From assembly GCA_946611025.1 (NCBI GenBank), contig CAMOCR010000009.1, positions 1 to 14,707 on the forward strand: a DNA stretch of 14,707 nucleotides, written 5' to 3'. Below, piece after piece: positions 1-7,818 of this stretch. A model generated the notes under the pieces. It was not told the origin of the DNA and did not search any database. It saw nothing but the letters and a program-made list of their open reading frames with translations. This DNA comes from an uncultured Alphaproteobacteria bacterium. GTDB lineage: Bacteria > Pseudomonadota > Alphaproteobacteria > Rs-D84. The position numbers and the translations under genes were made by a program. How positions within the stretch are numbered: the first letter of the stretch is position 1; every line of letters begins with the position of its first letter.

Positions 1-1
1 C

Positions 2-154
2 GAAATTTTGCGCGCGCGGCGATTGACCGAACCCGCCATGACACTGGAAGCGTTGGCACAAAAATATAACATTTCGCGCGAACGCGTTCGCCAAATCGAA
101 GAACGCGCATTTAACAAACTGCGCGATGCAATCTTGAAAGAAACACAAGGCTAG
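2..154 (+). CDS. rpoH: RNA polymerase sigma-32 factor RpoH, C-terminal fragment
   Basis: Frame 2 is open from the window edge to a TAG at 152-154, giving the last 50 residues of a sigma-70-family protein. The segment ALAQKYNISRERVRQIEERA is the region 4.2 helix-turn-helix that contacts the -35 element. The preceding RRLTEP and the short tail ending KETQG match heat-shock sigma-32 (RpoH) rather than RpoD, whose equivalent segment differs and ends close to KLRHP. RpoH directs core polymerase to chaperone and protease promoters. The 5' part lies outside the window. A porin gene begins 7 bp after the stop and is probably co-transcribed. Assignment to RpoH rather than another group 2/3 sigma factor is strong but rests on a short fragment. 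Confidence 0.88.
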   Translation, partial: EILRARRLTEPAMTLEALAQKYNISRERVRQIEERAFNKLRDAILKETQG

Positions 155-161
155 GGGAATC

Positions 162-1187
162 ATGCGTACAAGTTATGTTGCATTCTTTGCATGCTTTTTT
201 ACAGTTGCGGCAAACGCGGCGCCGATTGAATACAAAAACGATAAATTCACCGCACGTGTGTCGGGATATGGTAATATCGGTATGATTGAACCGGACTTTG
301 CGTTAAACAATTCGCGTCTGGTGGGTGATTGGTCATTGCGCGGTCAAATGACATATGATGTGAACGATGTTTACAAATTGGGTTTTGTGTATTCGCTGGA
401 CCAAAAAACAATCGATAAAGATAAATATATCAATGATTTGTTCGCATTGTGGCAGGTAAAAAATGTCGGTCGTCTGGAAATAGGTTTAACCGATTCTGTT
501 GCACAAAAGCTGGGGTTGGGACTGCCCGATGTTAGCGGTCTGCGCATGAATGACGATTCGCTGATGTTCAAACAAATCGAACCGCGTCATGCAATTATTC
601 CAGATGCGACATTGGATACGGGTGATGGTGCATTGCGTGCGAATTTTGTGACATCACAACATGATGGTGCACAATATGGTTTGTCGGTTGCAGGGTTTGG
701 CAAAAATTATGATTTTACCGTTGATGGTGGTATTAAAATTCGCCGTCCAAATGGTAAAACGAAAACCGCATATTCATTTGGCGCATCGTTTATGTCGCGA
801 CCCGATGATTTTCGCCAATCAATATATGCCCCACGTGTGACGGCGGATTGGCGCGCCCAGGTGTCTGCTGCAATAAATGTACAATATAACAGTTTTATGT
901 TCGCATTAACGGGACGTGCAATTTATGATGAAAAACCCGTTGGCACCATAAGCGATGGCTTTGTGTTGGGAACCGGCATCAGTTATGATTTATTAAAATA
1001 TACCGTATCGTTGTCGTATATGTTGTCTGACACTGGTGTATGGGAAAAAAATGAAAATGATTTTATAAATCATACAATCGTTTCATCGTTTCGTTATAAA
1101 TACAGCGAAAATGTTGATGGCTGGATGTCACTGGGGATGACCGCACAAACACCGTTTATTTCGGCGGGAATGCGTGTGACCTTTTAA
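162..1187 (+). CDS. Porin-like outer-membrane beta-barrel protein
   Basis: The 341-residue product starts with a Sec signal peptide (Arg2, hydrophobic YVAFFACFFTVAANA, probable cleavage after Ala19). The mature part opens with a strand containing RVSGYGNIG, similar to Gram-negative porins. The remainder alternates amphipathic strands with polar turns and ends in GMRVTF, the aromatic C-terminus recognised by the BAM machinery. This fits a 16-stranded or similar barrel of usual porin length, allowing diffusion of small solutes across the outer membrane; the substrate cannot be told. The start is supported by AGGGGA about 5 bp upstream, which overlaps the rpoH stop codon, so translation may be coupled to rpoH. 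A bidirectional terminator follows directly. No lipoprotein Cys and no TonB-type plug are visible. It could also be a non-porin barrel. Confidence 0.8.
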   Translation: MRTSYVAFFACFFTVAANAAPIEYKNDKFTARVSGYGNIGMIEPDFALNNSRLVGDWSLRGQMTYDVNDVYKLGFVYSLDQKTIDKDKYINDLFALWQVKNVGRLEIGLTDSVAQKLGLGLPDVSGLRMNDDSLMFKQIEPRHAIIPDATLDTGDGALRANFVTSQHDGAQYGLSVAGFGKNYDFTVDGGIKIRRPNGKTKTAYSFGASFMSRPDDFRQSIYAPRVTADWRAQVSAAINVQYNSFMFALTGRAIYDEKPVGTISDGFVLGTGISYDLLKYTVSLSYMLSDTGVWEKNENDFINHTIVSSFRYKYSENVDGWMSLGMTAQTPFISAGMRVTF

Positions 1188-1201
1188 TAAAAATACAAAA
1201 T

Positions 1202-1230
1202 AAAAACACCGGCATTTGCCGGTGTTTTTT
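1202..1230. terminator. Bidirectional rho-independent terminator between porin and TPR genes
   Basis: The hairpin has ACACCGGC paired with GCCGGTGT around an ATTT loop. It is flanked by an A-run on the left and a T6 run on the right, so it can end transcription from both sides. It serves the rpoH-porin unit (+) and the rsmE-rluB-TPR unit (-). The same CCGGC stem core is reused at 5874-5921 and 9782-9795. Confidence 0.9.
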
Positions 1231-1243
1231 ATTGGTTTTATAA

Positions 1244-2236
1244 TTATTGGTTATTTATATCTGCAATCAAGCCATTCAAACGATCAACACTTTCGACATC
1301 GTTTAACGCCATTGCGATTGTCAATGCAGATTCTAAATCACTGCGTGATGCATCAATATTGCCGATTTGCAAATTCAACGCCGCAGATTTTTCAAAATAT
1401 GACATTGCGTTTGCAGACATTGCTTCGCGTTCAGCAGACGATGCCAAACCCTGAATCTGTTCGGAAATGACACGAACCGCCGCCGAATAGTCGTTAATTG
1501 CCGCGGTATAATCGCCGGTTGCAGTGTACGCCTCGGCGCGTTCTGCATAAACCGCCGGATTCACAATACCATCTGGACGTGCCAATGAATTTGTGTAATC
1601 TGCAATTGCGCCATCCCAATTCTTTAACCACAGATTCAACTGACCGCGTTTCGCATACAAATCGCGCAATTGCAAAATATCCTGGTCGTTTGTTGCACGT
1701 GCCGCCAACGCGTTGTTGATGTCGTTTAATGCGGCATCGTAGTCTTCCAGACGGGTGTTCAACAACGCACGATCATAATATGCAACGGAACTGGATGGGT
1801 TTAATTCAATCGCGGAATTAAAGTCATTTAATGCGCCGGTGTAATTGCCAGATTGCATATACGCTTCGCCACGCAGGACAAACATATCAGCCGTTGGTTC
1901 ACCCGAATCGATTGCCGTTGTTAAATCAACAATTGCATCTTCGATTTCACCCGCCAACAATTTTGTTTTACCACTTTCATAATAATCAGCGGCACCCAAA
2001 AGTGCTTCTTCGGTGACAACAACATTATTCGATGGCGTGGCACGATGATTTAACACACCGTGACTGCGTCCCAAAATATAGAACGTTGCCGCAATGAAAA
2101 ACAAAATAATAAACCAATAGACATAAATCGACATTGACCATGGATTATATGTCTTTTGTTTTGGCGTTGCGTGCAAAGCCGCAGGATTCGCCGCCGCCGA
2201 ACGTTTTTCATTTTTTACAGTGGTGTGTTTTTTCAT
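1244..2236 (-). CDS. Membrane-anchored TPR-repeat protein
   Basis: This 330-residue protein has a basic N-terminus, one membrane helix at about residues 36-56 (IYVYWFIILFFIAATFYILG), and then tandem tetratricopeptide repeats. Repeats are recognisable around residues 83-116, 117-150 (GNYTGALNDFNSAIELNP), 151-184, 193-225 and 227-260 (GDYTAAINDYSAAV), with a weaker one near 278-311. The positive N-terminus implies an N-in topology with the TPR scaffold in the periplasm. TPR arrays bind peptides or partner proteins, but no enzymatic domain is present and the partner is unknown. The start has AGGGAG about 9 bp upstream. It lies 28 bp downstream of rluB, so it is probably the last gene of the rsmE-rluB operon. 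The family assignment is firm; the role is not known. Confidence 0.85.
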   Translation of the reverse strand: MKKHTTVKNEKRSAAANPAALHATPKQKTYNPWSMSIYVYWFIILFFIAATFYILGRSHGVLNHRATPSNNVVVTEEALLGAADYYESGKTKLLAGEIEDAIVDLTTAIDSGEPTADMFVLRGEAYMQSGNYTGALNDFNSAIELNPSSSVAYYDRALLNTRLEDYDAALNDINNALAARATNDQDILQLRDLYAKRGQLNLWLKNWDGAIADYTNSLARPDGIVNPAVYAERAEAYTATGDYTAAINDYSAAVRVISEQIQGLASSAEREAMSANAMSYFEKSAALNLQIGNIDASRSDLESALTIAMALNDVESVDRLNGLIADINNQ

Positions 2237-2264
2237 TGTAAATCTCCCTTCCGTTGATTGAATA

Positions 2265-2960
2265 TTAGAAAGAATTTACAATCTCGTCAATTGTTTTCTG
2301 TGATTCGTTACGAATTTTTCCAGGTTGTAAATTTCCCAATTCAATTTTACCAAAAGATATGCGATGTAATTTTTTTACAGGTGCGCCAATTTCCGCCAAC
2401 ACAATGCGGATTTCATTTTTTTTACCCTCAATCACGGTGACGCGTAAATTTTTATCATCAATCACATCAATTTTCATCGGTGCATATTTTACACCGCGAA
2501 TCGTTATACCACGACGCGCTAAATCCAATTTTGATTTATCACCATAGACGGTCGCAATATATGTGCGTGGAATTTTTGATTTTGGCAATGTCATTTTGCG
2601 CGCCAATTCGCCATCGTTGGTCAATAATAATAATCCAGTTGTTTTATAATCCAATCGGCCAATATATTTTAACCCATGTAATTTTTCTGGAATAAAATCA
2701 TAAATTGTTGCGCGCCCCGCCGGATCATGACGCGTTGTCATTGTGTTTATTGGTTTGTTAAATGAATATAACCTTGTTTCGTTTTGTTTTGCGATTCGTT
2801 TTCCGTCTACCAAAACAATGTCGTCATCATCAACAAAGAATACCGGTGTGTCAATTTTTTTGCCGCCCACCGTGACGCGCCCAGATGCAATTAAATCTTC
2901 GGCGGCGCGGCGTGATGCAATGCCAGAATCTGCGATAAACTTTGCGATGCGTGTTTTCAT
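2265..2960 (-). CDS. rluB: RsuA/RluB-family rRNA pseudouridine synthase
   Basis: The product isomerises a uridine to pseudouridine in rRNA. Residues 4-55 form an S4 RNA-binding domain (IADSGIASRRAAEDLIASGRV). The catalytic motif GRLDYKTTGLLLLTNDG lies at 101-117 with the nucleophile Asp104. A C-terminal block from about 179 to 215 (EGKKNEIRIVLAEIGAPV, then FGKIELGNLQPGKIR) is typical of RluB and its relatives. Its 231 residues are within the short end of the family. The start codon overlaps the rsmE stop as ATGA, implying coupled translation. By homology to E. coli RluB the target would be 23S rRNA helix 80-93 region U2605, but RsuA or RluE specificity cannot be excluded from sequence alone. 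Confidence 0.85.
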   Translation of the reverse strand: MKTRIAKFIADSGIASRRAAEDLIASGRVTVGGKKIDTPVFFVDDDDIVLVDGKRIAKQNETRLYSFNKPINTMTTRHDPAGRATIYDFIPEKLHGLKYIGRLDYKTTGLLLLTNDGELARKMTLPKSKIPRTYIATVYGDKSKLDLARRGITIRGVKYAPMKIDVIDDKNLRVTVIEGKKNEIRIVLAEIGAPVKKLHRISFGKIELGNLQPGKIRNESQKTIDEIVNSF

Positions 2961-3610
2961 TTTTGTACCCTTGTTATCGCGATTGCCGCCGCCAGTTCTG
3001 CACGCAAAATTGTTGCACCCAATGATACCGGTGTTGCGCCCGCCGAATCGAATGCGGCAAATTCAGCGGTGGAAAATCCACCTTCGGGTCCAACCATGAT
3101 GGAATTTATTTTTGTCGTTTTGGCGCGAACATTGCCATATGCGGCGCGTTCATCGGCAAACGCAATGTGCGATAAATCAACATCGGCAAATTTAATTGGG
3201 GATGTGATTTCTGGAACACTGTTGCGGTTTGATTGTTCGGCGGCCTCAATCGCGATTTTACGCATGCGTTCCCAATTTATGTGTGGTGCGTTTGTGTGTT
3301 CGGTTATAACCGGAACCAATTTTTTTACACCCAACTGGGTTGCCATGTTTATCAAATCATCGGTGCGTTTAATTGGTGCAAAGTATAATGTCACATCGCC
3401 AGATGGGTCGGCACGACCTGTATTTTCGCCAACAATAATATTTTTGCCCGCATCGTCAACAGCGGCACAAAATTCATTGCCGCCACCAAATACAATCGCA
3501 TCGCGCCGGCGCATAACATGTGTTAAATAGTGTGCGGTTTCGCGCGATAATGGTATTATCATACCGCTTTGCACATTGTCGCCGATAAAAATTCTTGGTA
3601 TATTTTTCAT
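2957..3610 (-). CDS. rsmE: 16S rRNA (uracil-1498-N3)-methyltransferase RsmE
   Basis: RsmE is a SPOUT-class methyltransferase that uses SAM to N3-methylate U1498 in 16S rRNA. The N-terminal PUA-like part (HYLTHVMRRRD at about 27-37) is followed by AAEQSNR at 123-129. The SAM-binding trefoil-knot motifs follow: GPEGGF at 174-179 and LGATILRAE at 197-205. The family usually has ETA after the final Arg; here it reads ELA, a mild deviation. Its length of 217 is slightly shorter than the usual 240. It is the first gene of the rsmE-rluB-TPR unit. The 57-bp gap to virD4 holds divergent start regions. No Shine-Dalgarno is visible before this ATG; a CATAAT sits 12 bp upstream on this strand (3623-3628) but no good -35 accompanies it. 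Confidence 0.9.
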   Translation of the reverse strand: MKNIPRIFIGDNVQSGMIIPLSRETAHYLTHVMRRRDAIVFGGGNEFCAAVDDAGKNIIVGENTGRADPSGDVTLYFAPIKRTDDLINMATQLGVKKLVPVITEHTNAPHINWERMRKIAIEAAEQSNRNSVPEITSPIKFADVDLSHIAFADERAAYGNVRAKTTKINSIMVGPEGGFSTAEFAAFDSAGATPVSLGATILRAELAAAIAITRVQK

Positions 3611-3652
3611 GTTTTATTCGCAATTATGATTTATTAAATGACTTTTTTCTGG

Positions 3653-3658
3653 TATAAT
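3653..3658 (+). promoter_or_regulatory. -10 box immediately upstream of virD4
   Basis: A perfect TATAAT ends 9 bp before the chosen virD4 ATG (3668). The -35 region at the proper spacing (TTTATT/TTATTA near 3630-3636) is poor. The predicted start of transcription falls only about 3 nt before the ATG, so the mRNA may be leaderless. Confidence 0.5.
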
Positions 3659-3667
3659 CATAACACA

Positions 3668-5869
3668 ATGGCAAACCAGTTCAAGATTTTATCCGCAGGC
3701 GGCAAAGGCAAGGGCCTTAATATATTCAGTTCTGCATCGTACAAGGAGCACGAACGCACACCAATGGCGCGTGTTTTTTGGGAATTGCGATGGACAATTG
3801 GAATATGGCTGGTCTGTGCGTTGGCGTTTGGGCTGTCGTTCATATTCGAACATATTTGGCGGTATGGCTGGTCACCGGCAAGCGCCATATGGACAAAAAT
3901 ATATCTGCACAACGCGGTGTCGACACTTGGCATGTCGGTTATTGCCGAAATACCATCATGGATTGTGCGGTGTTTCATATATACCGATATGGCATGCATG
4001 GTGCCACTGTTTCCAATAATTGCATATTATTTCATGTCAGACAGCACGGTTGTTGGTGAATTTAATCCCAATGATAAAGATAAACTGGATGAAAAATCTT
4101 CGCGCAAGGCAAACAAAGAAGACATCGAAAAAATGGGCTTGTTAAATGGATTCATGATGGTTTTGGGTTATTTCAAGAAAAAACCATTGATGATGAACGA
4201 ATGTTTGTCGACATTATGTGTTGCACCCCCGGGGACCGGTAAAACCGAAGGGGTGGTTATTCCAACAATATTCGAATGCAACGAAGTTTCAATGATTATT
4301 AACGACCCGAAACCAGAATTAAAACAAAAAACATCTGGATATCGTGCGACGGTTGGGCCGGTGTTTATCATGAATTGGGCGGGCCAGGACGACCCCGAAC
4401 GCGGTATTTATTATCCATCATGGAACCCGTTGTCCCCGGAACATGTTCCGTTTAACCCCGAACAACGCGATTTGTATATCGATTCGATGTGCAGTGTTTT
4501 GATTCAGGAAACACCCAAGGATCCACACTGGGGCATCACGGGGCGTGCAGGTTTGTCTGGGTTTATCAATTTTATTATTTCCAAGGTTGAACGCGCCAAG
4601 GCAGATGATTATTTTTATTCGCGGATAAAATCGGGCGAACTTAATGCCGATGATGTTGCGGTGTTAACTGACTATTACTTATCAATGGTTGACGACCCAA
4701 ATGCATATGCGGCAATTGCCATGTTGCAGCGCGGTGAATTAAACGAAACAAATTATGTTCATGTTGGCACATGGGACCATATTCCAGATGCATGGATTGG
4801 CAAAGAGGCATCGTTATCCATGATTCTGGATTGGTTAAATGCATCACAAATTGCCAACGCACAAGAACTGGAGGAACGCCGCCGCCAAGGTGACCAGATG
4901 GTCATGATGGCAGACCCAATGAAAGATGTTTTGTTGGGTGCCGTTGACGAGGCGCGCCGATACGCATATTCGCATCGTGCGATATTGGAATTAACCCAAT
5001 TGGCAGAAACGCCCGACAAAGAACGCGGATCAATCTTATCCACGATTATGGCGGGATTGTCGATATTCCGTAATGCCGCGGTTCGCAATCGTACCAGTCA
5101 TTCCGATTTTCATTTCAGCGACTTGCGCGGAATGGTTGACCCACGCGATGGCAAGGTTAAACCGGTATCGGTGTATCTGTCGATTAATATGGTTGATGCC
5201 GAAGCATTAAATCCCATTACCGGCATATTTATTGAATTGATGTCCAGTTATTTGTTGGCAAACGCACCTGAATCGGTACGCGACGGTAAAAAATTGGGAC
5301 CATATCCGGTGTTGTTTGTGTTGGACGAAATGCCGAAAATGATGAAATTACAGGCGGTGATTCAGGGACCCGACCTTGGTCGTGGACAAAAGATTTCATA
5401 CCTGATTATCGGTCAAGATTTGCACCAAATCCAAGAAAAATATGGTGCCGATGCGGCGGCGACAATTATTTCAACAACGGCGGCAAAAATTGTCATGCGC
5501 CAAAATGACCCAGATACCGCAAAAAGATTTTCAGATATGATGGGCGAAAAAATAAAAATAAAAACCGTCAAAGGCGCAGATGGCAAAGACAAAGACGAAA
5601 AATCTGCAGAATTATTATATTCGCCAATGGATATCATGAAATTGCCCGAAGATAAACAGATTGTTATATTCCAGGGTTGGTATCATCGACCAATCGAAGC
5701 GGACAAACAATATGCGTTCAAAGATGCACACCTGGTTGAACTTAGGTCGATGGGCGAAGCATCACCGTTGCCAGAATTTTTGATTCCATCGCATCATGCA
5801 ATTATGGGCTATTCGGGCAAGCCGCGTGTATATAACCCCAACACCGGCGAATTAAAAGAATTTGTGTAA
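3668..5869 (+). CDS. virD4: VirD4/TraG-family type IV secretion coupling ATPase
   Basis: This is a hexameric inner-membrane ATPase that brings substrates to a type IV secretion or conjugation channel. With the start at 3668 it has 733 residues. Two membrane segments lie at about 43-60 and 98-122. Walker A is APPGTGKT at 186-193. NDPKPELKQKTSGYR at 212-226 and SWNPLSPEHV at 251-260 are coupling-protein signatures. Walker B is LFVLDEMPKM at 549-558, and the IIGQDLHQI segment follows at 580-588. An upstream in-frame ATG at 3638 would add ten residues (MTFFWYNHNT), but the -10 box lies inside that extension, so 3668 is preferred. No Shine-Dalgarno precedes either start. Residues about 310-460 form a long helical stretch where the all-alpha, substrate-binding domain sits. 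No other secretion gene is in the window; neighbours are unrelated housekeeping genes. Confidence 0.9.
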   Translation: MANQFKILSAGGKGKGLNIFSSASYKEHERTPMARVFWELRWTIGIWLVCALAFGLSFIFEHIWRYGWSPASAIWTKIYLHNAVSTLGMSVIAEIPSWIVRCFIYTDMACMVPLFPIIAYYFMSDSTVVGEFNPNDKDKLDEKSSRKANKEDIEKMGLLNGFMMVLGYFKKKPLMMNECLSTLCVAPPGTGKTEGVVIPTIFECNEVSMIINDPKPELKQKTSGYRATVGPVFIMNWAGQDDPERGIYYPSWNPLSPEHVPFNPEQRDLYIDSMCSVLIQETPKDPHWGITGRAGLSGFINFIISKVERAKADDYFYSRIKSGELNADDVAVLTDYYLSMVDDPNAYAAIAMLQRGELNETNYVHVGTWDHIPDAWIGKEASLSMILDWLNASQIANAQELEERRRQGDQMVMMADPMKDVLLGAVDEARRYAYSHRAILELTQLAETPDKERGSILSTIMAGLSIFRNAAVRNRTSHSDFHFSDLRGMVDPRDGKVKPVSVYLSINMVDAEALNPITGIFIELMSSYLLANAPESVRDGKKLGPYPVLFVLDEMPKMMKLQAVIQGPDLGRGQKISYLIIGQDLHQIQEKYGADAAATIISTTAAKIVMRQNDPDTAKRFSDMMGEKIKIKTVKGADGKDKDEKSAELLYSPMDIMKLPEDKQIVIFQGWYHRPIEADKQYAFKDAHLVELRSMGEASPLPEFLIPSHHAIMGYSGKPRVYNPNTGELKEFV

Positions 5870-5870
5870 A

Positions 5871-5927
5871 AAACACCGGCACCCGTCTTCGCTGTGCTAC
5901 GCCGAGGCAAGATTGCCGGTGTTTTTT
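5871..5927. terminator. Bidirectional terminator with an enlarged loop between virD4 and accC
   Basis: AAAAACACCGGCA (arm 5874-5881) pairs with TGCCGGTGTTTTTT (arm 5914-5921). A-rich and T-rich flanks on either side let it serve virD4 (+) and accBC (-). Unlike the two other terminators with the same stem, which have four-base loops, this one encloses 32 nt (5882-5913). Within these, CTTCGC and GCCGAG can form a weak inner stem. The T-tract overlaps the accC stop codon at 5926-5928. Confidence 0.8.
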
Positions 5928-7308
5928 ATTCGTTTGATTCTTCTGCGGCGGGCGTATCGTCATGCTTTTGTGCCAAATATTTTTCCAGCCAATGATTATC
6001 AAATTTTAATTGGCGAACATCGCTGTTATTCAACAGACGTTGTTGCAACGGAATTGTGGTTTTGATTCCCTCAATAACAAATTCGTCCAGCGCACGCGAT
6101 GCACGCATGATGCATGCGGGTCTGCTCTGTGCATGGACAATCAATTTTGCAATCATCGAATCATATGTTGGTGGAATTGTATATCCGGTGTAAACCGCGC
6201 TGTCCACGCGTACCCCCAGGCCGCCCGATGGTGCATACAATGAAATTGTCCCCGGACACGGTATAAATGTTTCCGGATCTTCGGCATTGATACGAAATTC
6301 AATTGCGTGGCCATGCGGAATAACATTTGATTGTGTATAACCCAATTTTTCACCGGCGGCAACGCGAATCTGTTCGCGAACCAAATCGATTCCATATACC
6401 ATTTCTGTGACTGGGTGTTCCACTTGCAATCTGGTATTCATTTCCAAGAAATAGAATTTACCGTCTTCGAACATAAATTCAAATGTACCCGCATTGGTAT
6501 AGCCCATTTTTTTCGCCGCGCTTTTGCAGATTTCAATCATATCATCGCGCTGTTTCTGGGTCAGTACCGCCGCCGGACATTCTTCCATAACCTTTTGATT
6601 TTTACGTTGCAGCGAACAATCGCGTTCACCGAAAATCACGACATTGCCATGTTTGTCGCCCAAGACCTGGAATTCAATATGGCGCGGGTGCAACAACAAC
6701 TTTTCCATATACAGCGTATCATCACCAAAGCCAGATTTTGCCTCTTGCTTAGTAATATTAAATGCGTCTGCCATTTCATCAGCGTTCATAATCGCACGCA
6801 TACCGCGGCCACCGCCGCCCGCCGCCGCCTTTAACATGACGGGATATCCAATTTTGTCCGCCCATTTTAACGCATCTTCGATCGATTTTACCGCACCATC
6901 TGACCCCGGCACCACCGGCAACCCGCATTTTATTGCAGTTTGTTTGGCGTTCACCTTGTCGCCCATTTTGGTAATCATGTCTGGCGATGGTCCAATCCAA
7001 ATCATGCCATGCTGTTCAACCTTTTGCGCAAAGTCCGCGCGTTCCGATAAAAACCCATAACCCGGATGAATTGCATCAGAATTCGTCAGCAACGCCGCCG
7101 TCAATATTGCAGATTCATTCAAATATGAATCACGCGCAGGCGCCGGCCCAATGCATACCGATTCATCGGCTAATTGCACATGCATTGCATTTTTATCGGC
7201 GGTTGAATACACCGCAACGGTGCGAATACCCATATCGCGACATGCACGAATTATGCGCAGTGCAATTTCACCACGATTTGCAATTAAAACTTTTTTAATC
7301 TTTGGCAT
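5926..7308 (-). CDS. accC: Acetyl-CoA carboxylase biotin carboxylase subunit AccC
   Basis: AccC uses ATP and bicarbonate to carboxylate the biotin on AccB, the first half-reaction of malonyl-CoA synthesis in the cytosol. The N-terminal biotin-carboxylase fold opens with KVLIANRGEIALRIIRACRD. The ATP-grasp glycine loop AAAGGGGRGM is at 161-170, QRKNQKVMEE at 234-243, and the metal and catalytic block FLEMNTRLQVEHPVTE at 287-302, with Glu289, Arg293 and Glu297. Its 460 residues match the family (about 449 in E. coli). It begins 2 bp after the accB stop, so the two are one transcript, giving carrier and carboxylase together. The product ends with a poly-acidic tail (EESNE) just before the terminator. 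The accA and accD carboxyltransferase genes are not in the window. Confidence 0.97.
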   Translation of the reverse strand: MPKIKKVLIANRGEIALRIIRACRDMGIRTVAVYSTADKNAMHVQLADESVCIGPAPARDSYLNESAILTAALLTNSDAIHPGYGFLSERADFAQKVEQHGMIWIGPSPDMITKMGDKVNAKQTAIKCGLPVVPGSDGAVKSIEDALKWADKIGYPVMLKAAAGGGGRGMRAIMNADEMADAFNITKQEAKSGFGDDTLYMEKLLLHPRHIEFQVLGDKHGNVVIFGERDCSLQRKNQKVMEECPAAVLTQKQRDDMIEICKSAAKKMGYTNAGTFEFMFEDGKFYFLEMNTRLQVEHPVTEMVYGIDLVREQIRVAAGEKLGYTQSNVIPHGHAIEFRINAEDPETFIPCPGTISLYAPSGGLGVRVDSAVYTGYTIPPTYDSMIAKLIVHAQSRPACIMRASRALDEFVIEGIKTTIPLQQRLLNNSDVRQLKFDNHWLEKYLAQKHDDTPAAEESNE

Positions 7309-7310
7309 GG

Positions 7311-7742
7311 CTATTCAATAATAATTAATGGTTGGTCAAATTCAACGGCGGCACTGTCGCTGACCAAAATCTTTTTTACGGTTCCCTCAACATCTGCCTT
7401 AATCGGGTTAAATGTTTTCATCGCTTCGACCAAGGCAACCGTATCACCCGCATGCACGGTCGCACCAACCCGCACAAATGGGTCGGCACCCGGTTCGGGT
7501 GATAAATATACAACCCCAACCATTGGTGATTTTAATGCATGTCCGGTTATTTCCGGTTTTGTTTCTGCTGGTGCTGCTGATGTTGCGACCGGTGCGGCGA
7601 CCGCCGACACAACCGATTGCTTGGACAAATGAATACGACGATTTATCATGCCGAACAAATAACGGCGTTCAAAATCAATTTCTGTTATGCCCATATCATC
7701 CATTGTCTTGGACAAAGATTTTATGGTGCTGCGTAAAGACAT
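7311..7742 (-). CDS. accB: Biotin carboxyl carrier protein AccB (BCCP)
   Basis: AccB carries the covalently bound biotin that shuttles CO2 between AccC and the AccAD carboxyltransferase. The 143-residue product has an N-terminal helical segment, an Ala/Pro linker at about 44-66 (VAAPVATSAAPAETKP), and a C-terminal biotinyl domain at 68-143. The domain holds the EAMK motif at 106-109, Lys109 being the biotinylation site, followed by the usual N-P. The thumb segment SPEPGADPFVRVG (81-93) marks a genuine AccB rather than another biotinyl domain. GAGGAT lies about 6 bp upstream of the ATG. A good promoter is visible on the same strand (7791-7818) overlapping the end of yidD, so accBC is likely transcribed independently and perhaps also by read-through from rnpA-yidD. 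Confidence 0.96.
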   Translation of the reverse strand: MSLRSTIKSLSKTMDDMGITEIDFERRYLFGMINRRIHLSKQSVVSAVAAPVATSAAPAETKPEITGHALKSPMVGVVYLSPEPGADPFVRVGATVHAGDTVALVEAMKTFNPIKADVEGTVKKILVSDSAAVEFDQPLIIIE

Positions 7743-7790
7743 TTTATAATCCTCTTATATATAAATACATATTTTGTCTTGTGTCTTTTG

Positions 7791-7818
7791 ATTCTAGCAC
7801 ATAAACAATTAAAGTCAA
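7791..7818 (-). promoter_or_regulatory. Probable sigma-70 promoter of accBC
   Basis: On the minus strand TTGACT (7818-7813) and TAGAAT (7796-7791) are separated by 16 bp. This predicts transcription from about 7784 and a leader of roughly 40 nt before accB. The -35 box overlaps the yidD stop codon. Confidence 0.65.

Noticed and set aside
3069..3530. Plus-strand open frame of 153 codons.
   Set aside because: Antisense shadow of rsmE, created by its codon bias.
3638..3667. Ten-residue N-terminal extension of VirD4 from the ATG at 3638.
   Set aside because: The perfect TATAAT lies within it, it has no ribosome-binding site, and the residues are atypical.
6331..6834. Open frame of 167 codons on the plus strand.
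   Set aside because: It lies wholly opposite accC, whose ATP-grasp motifs fix the real frame; no ribosome-binding site or recognisable domain.
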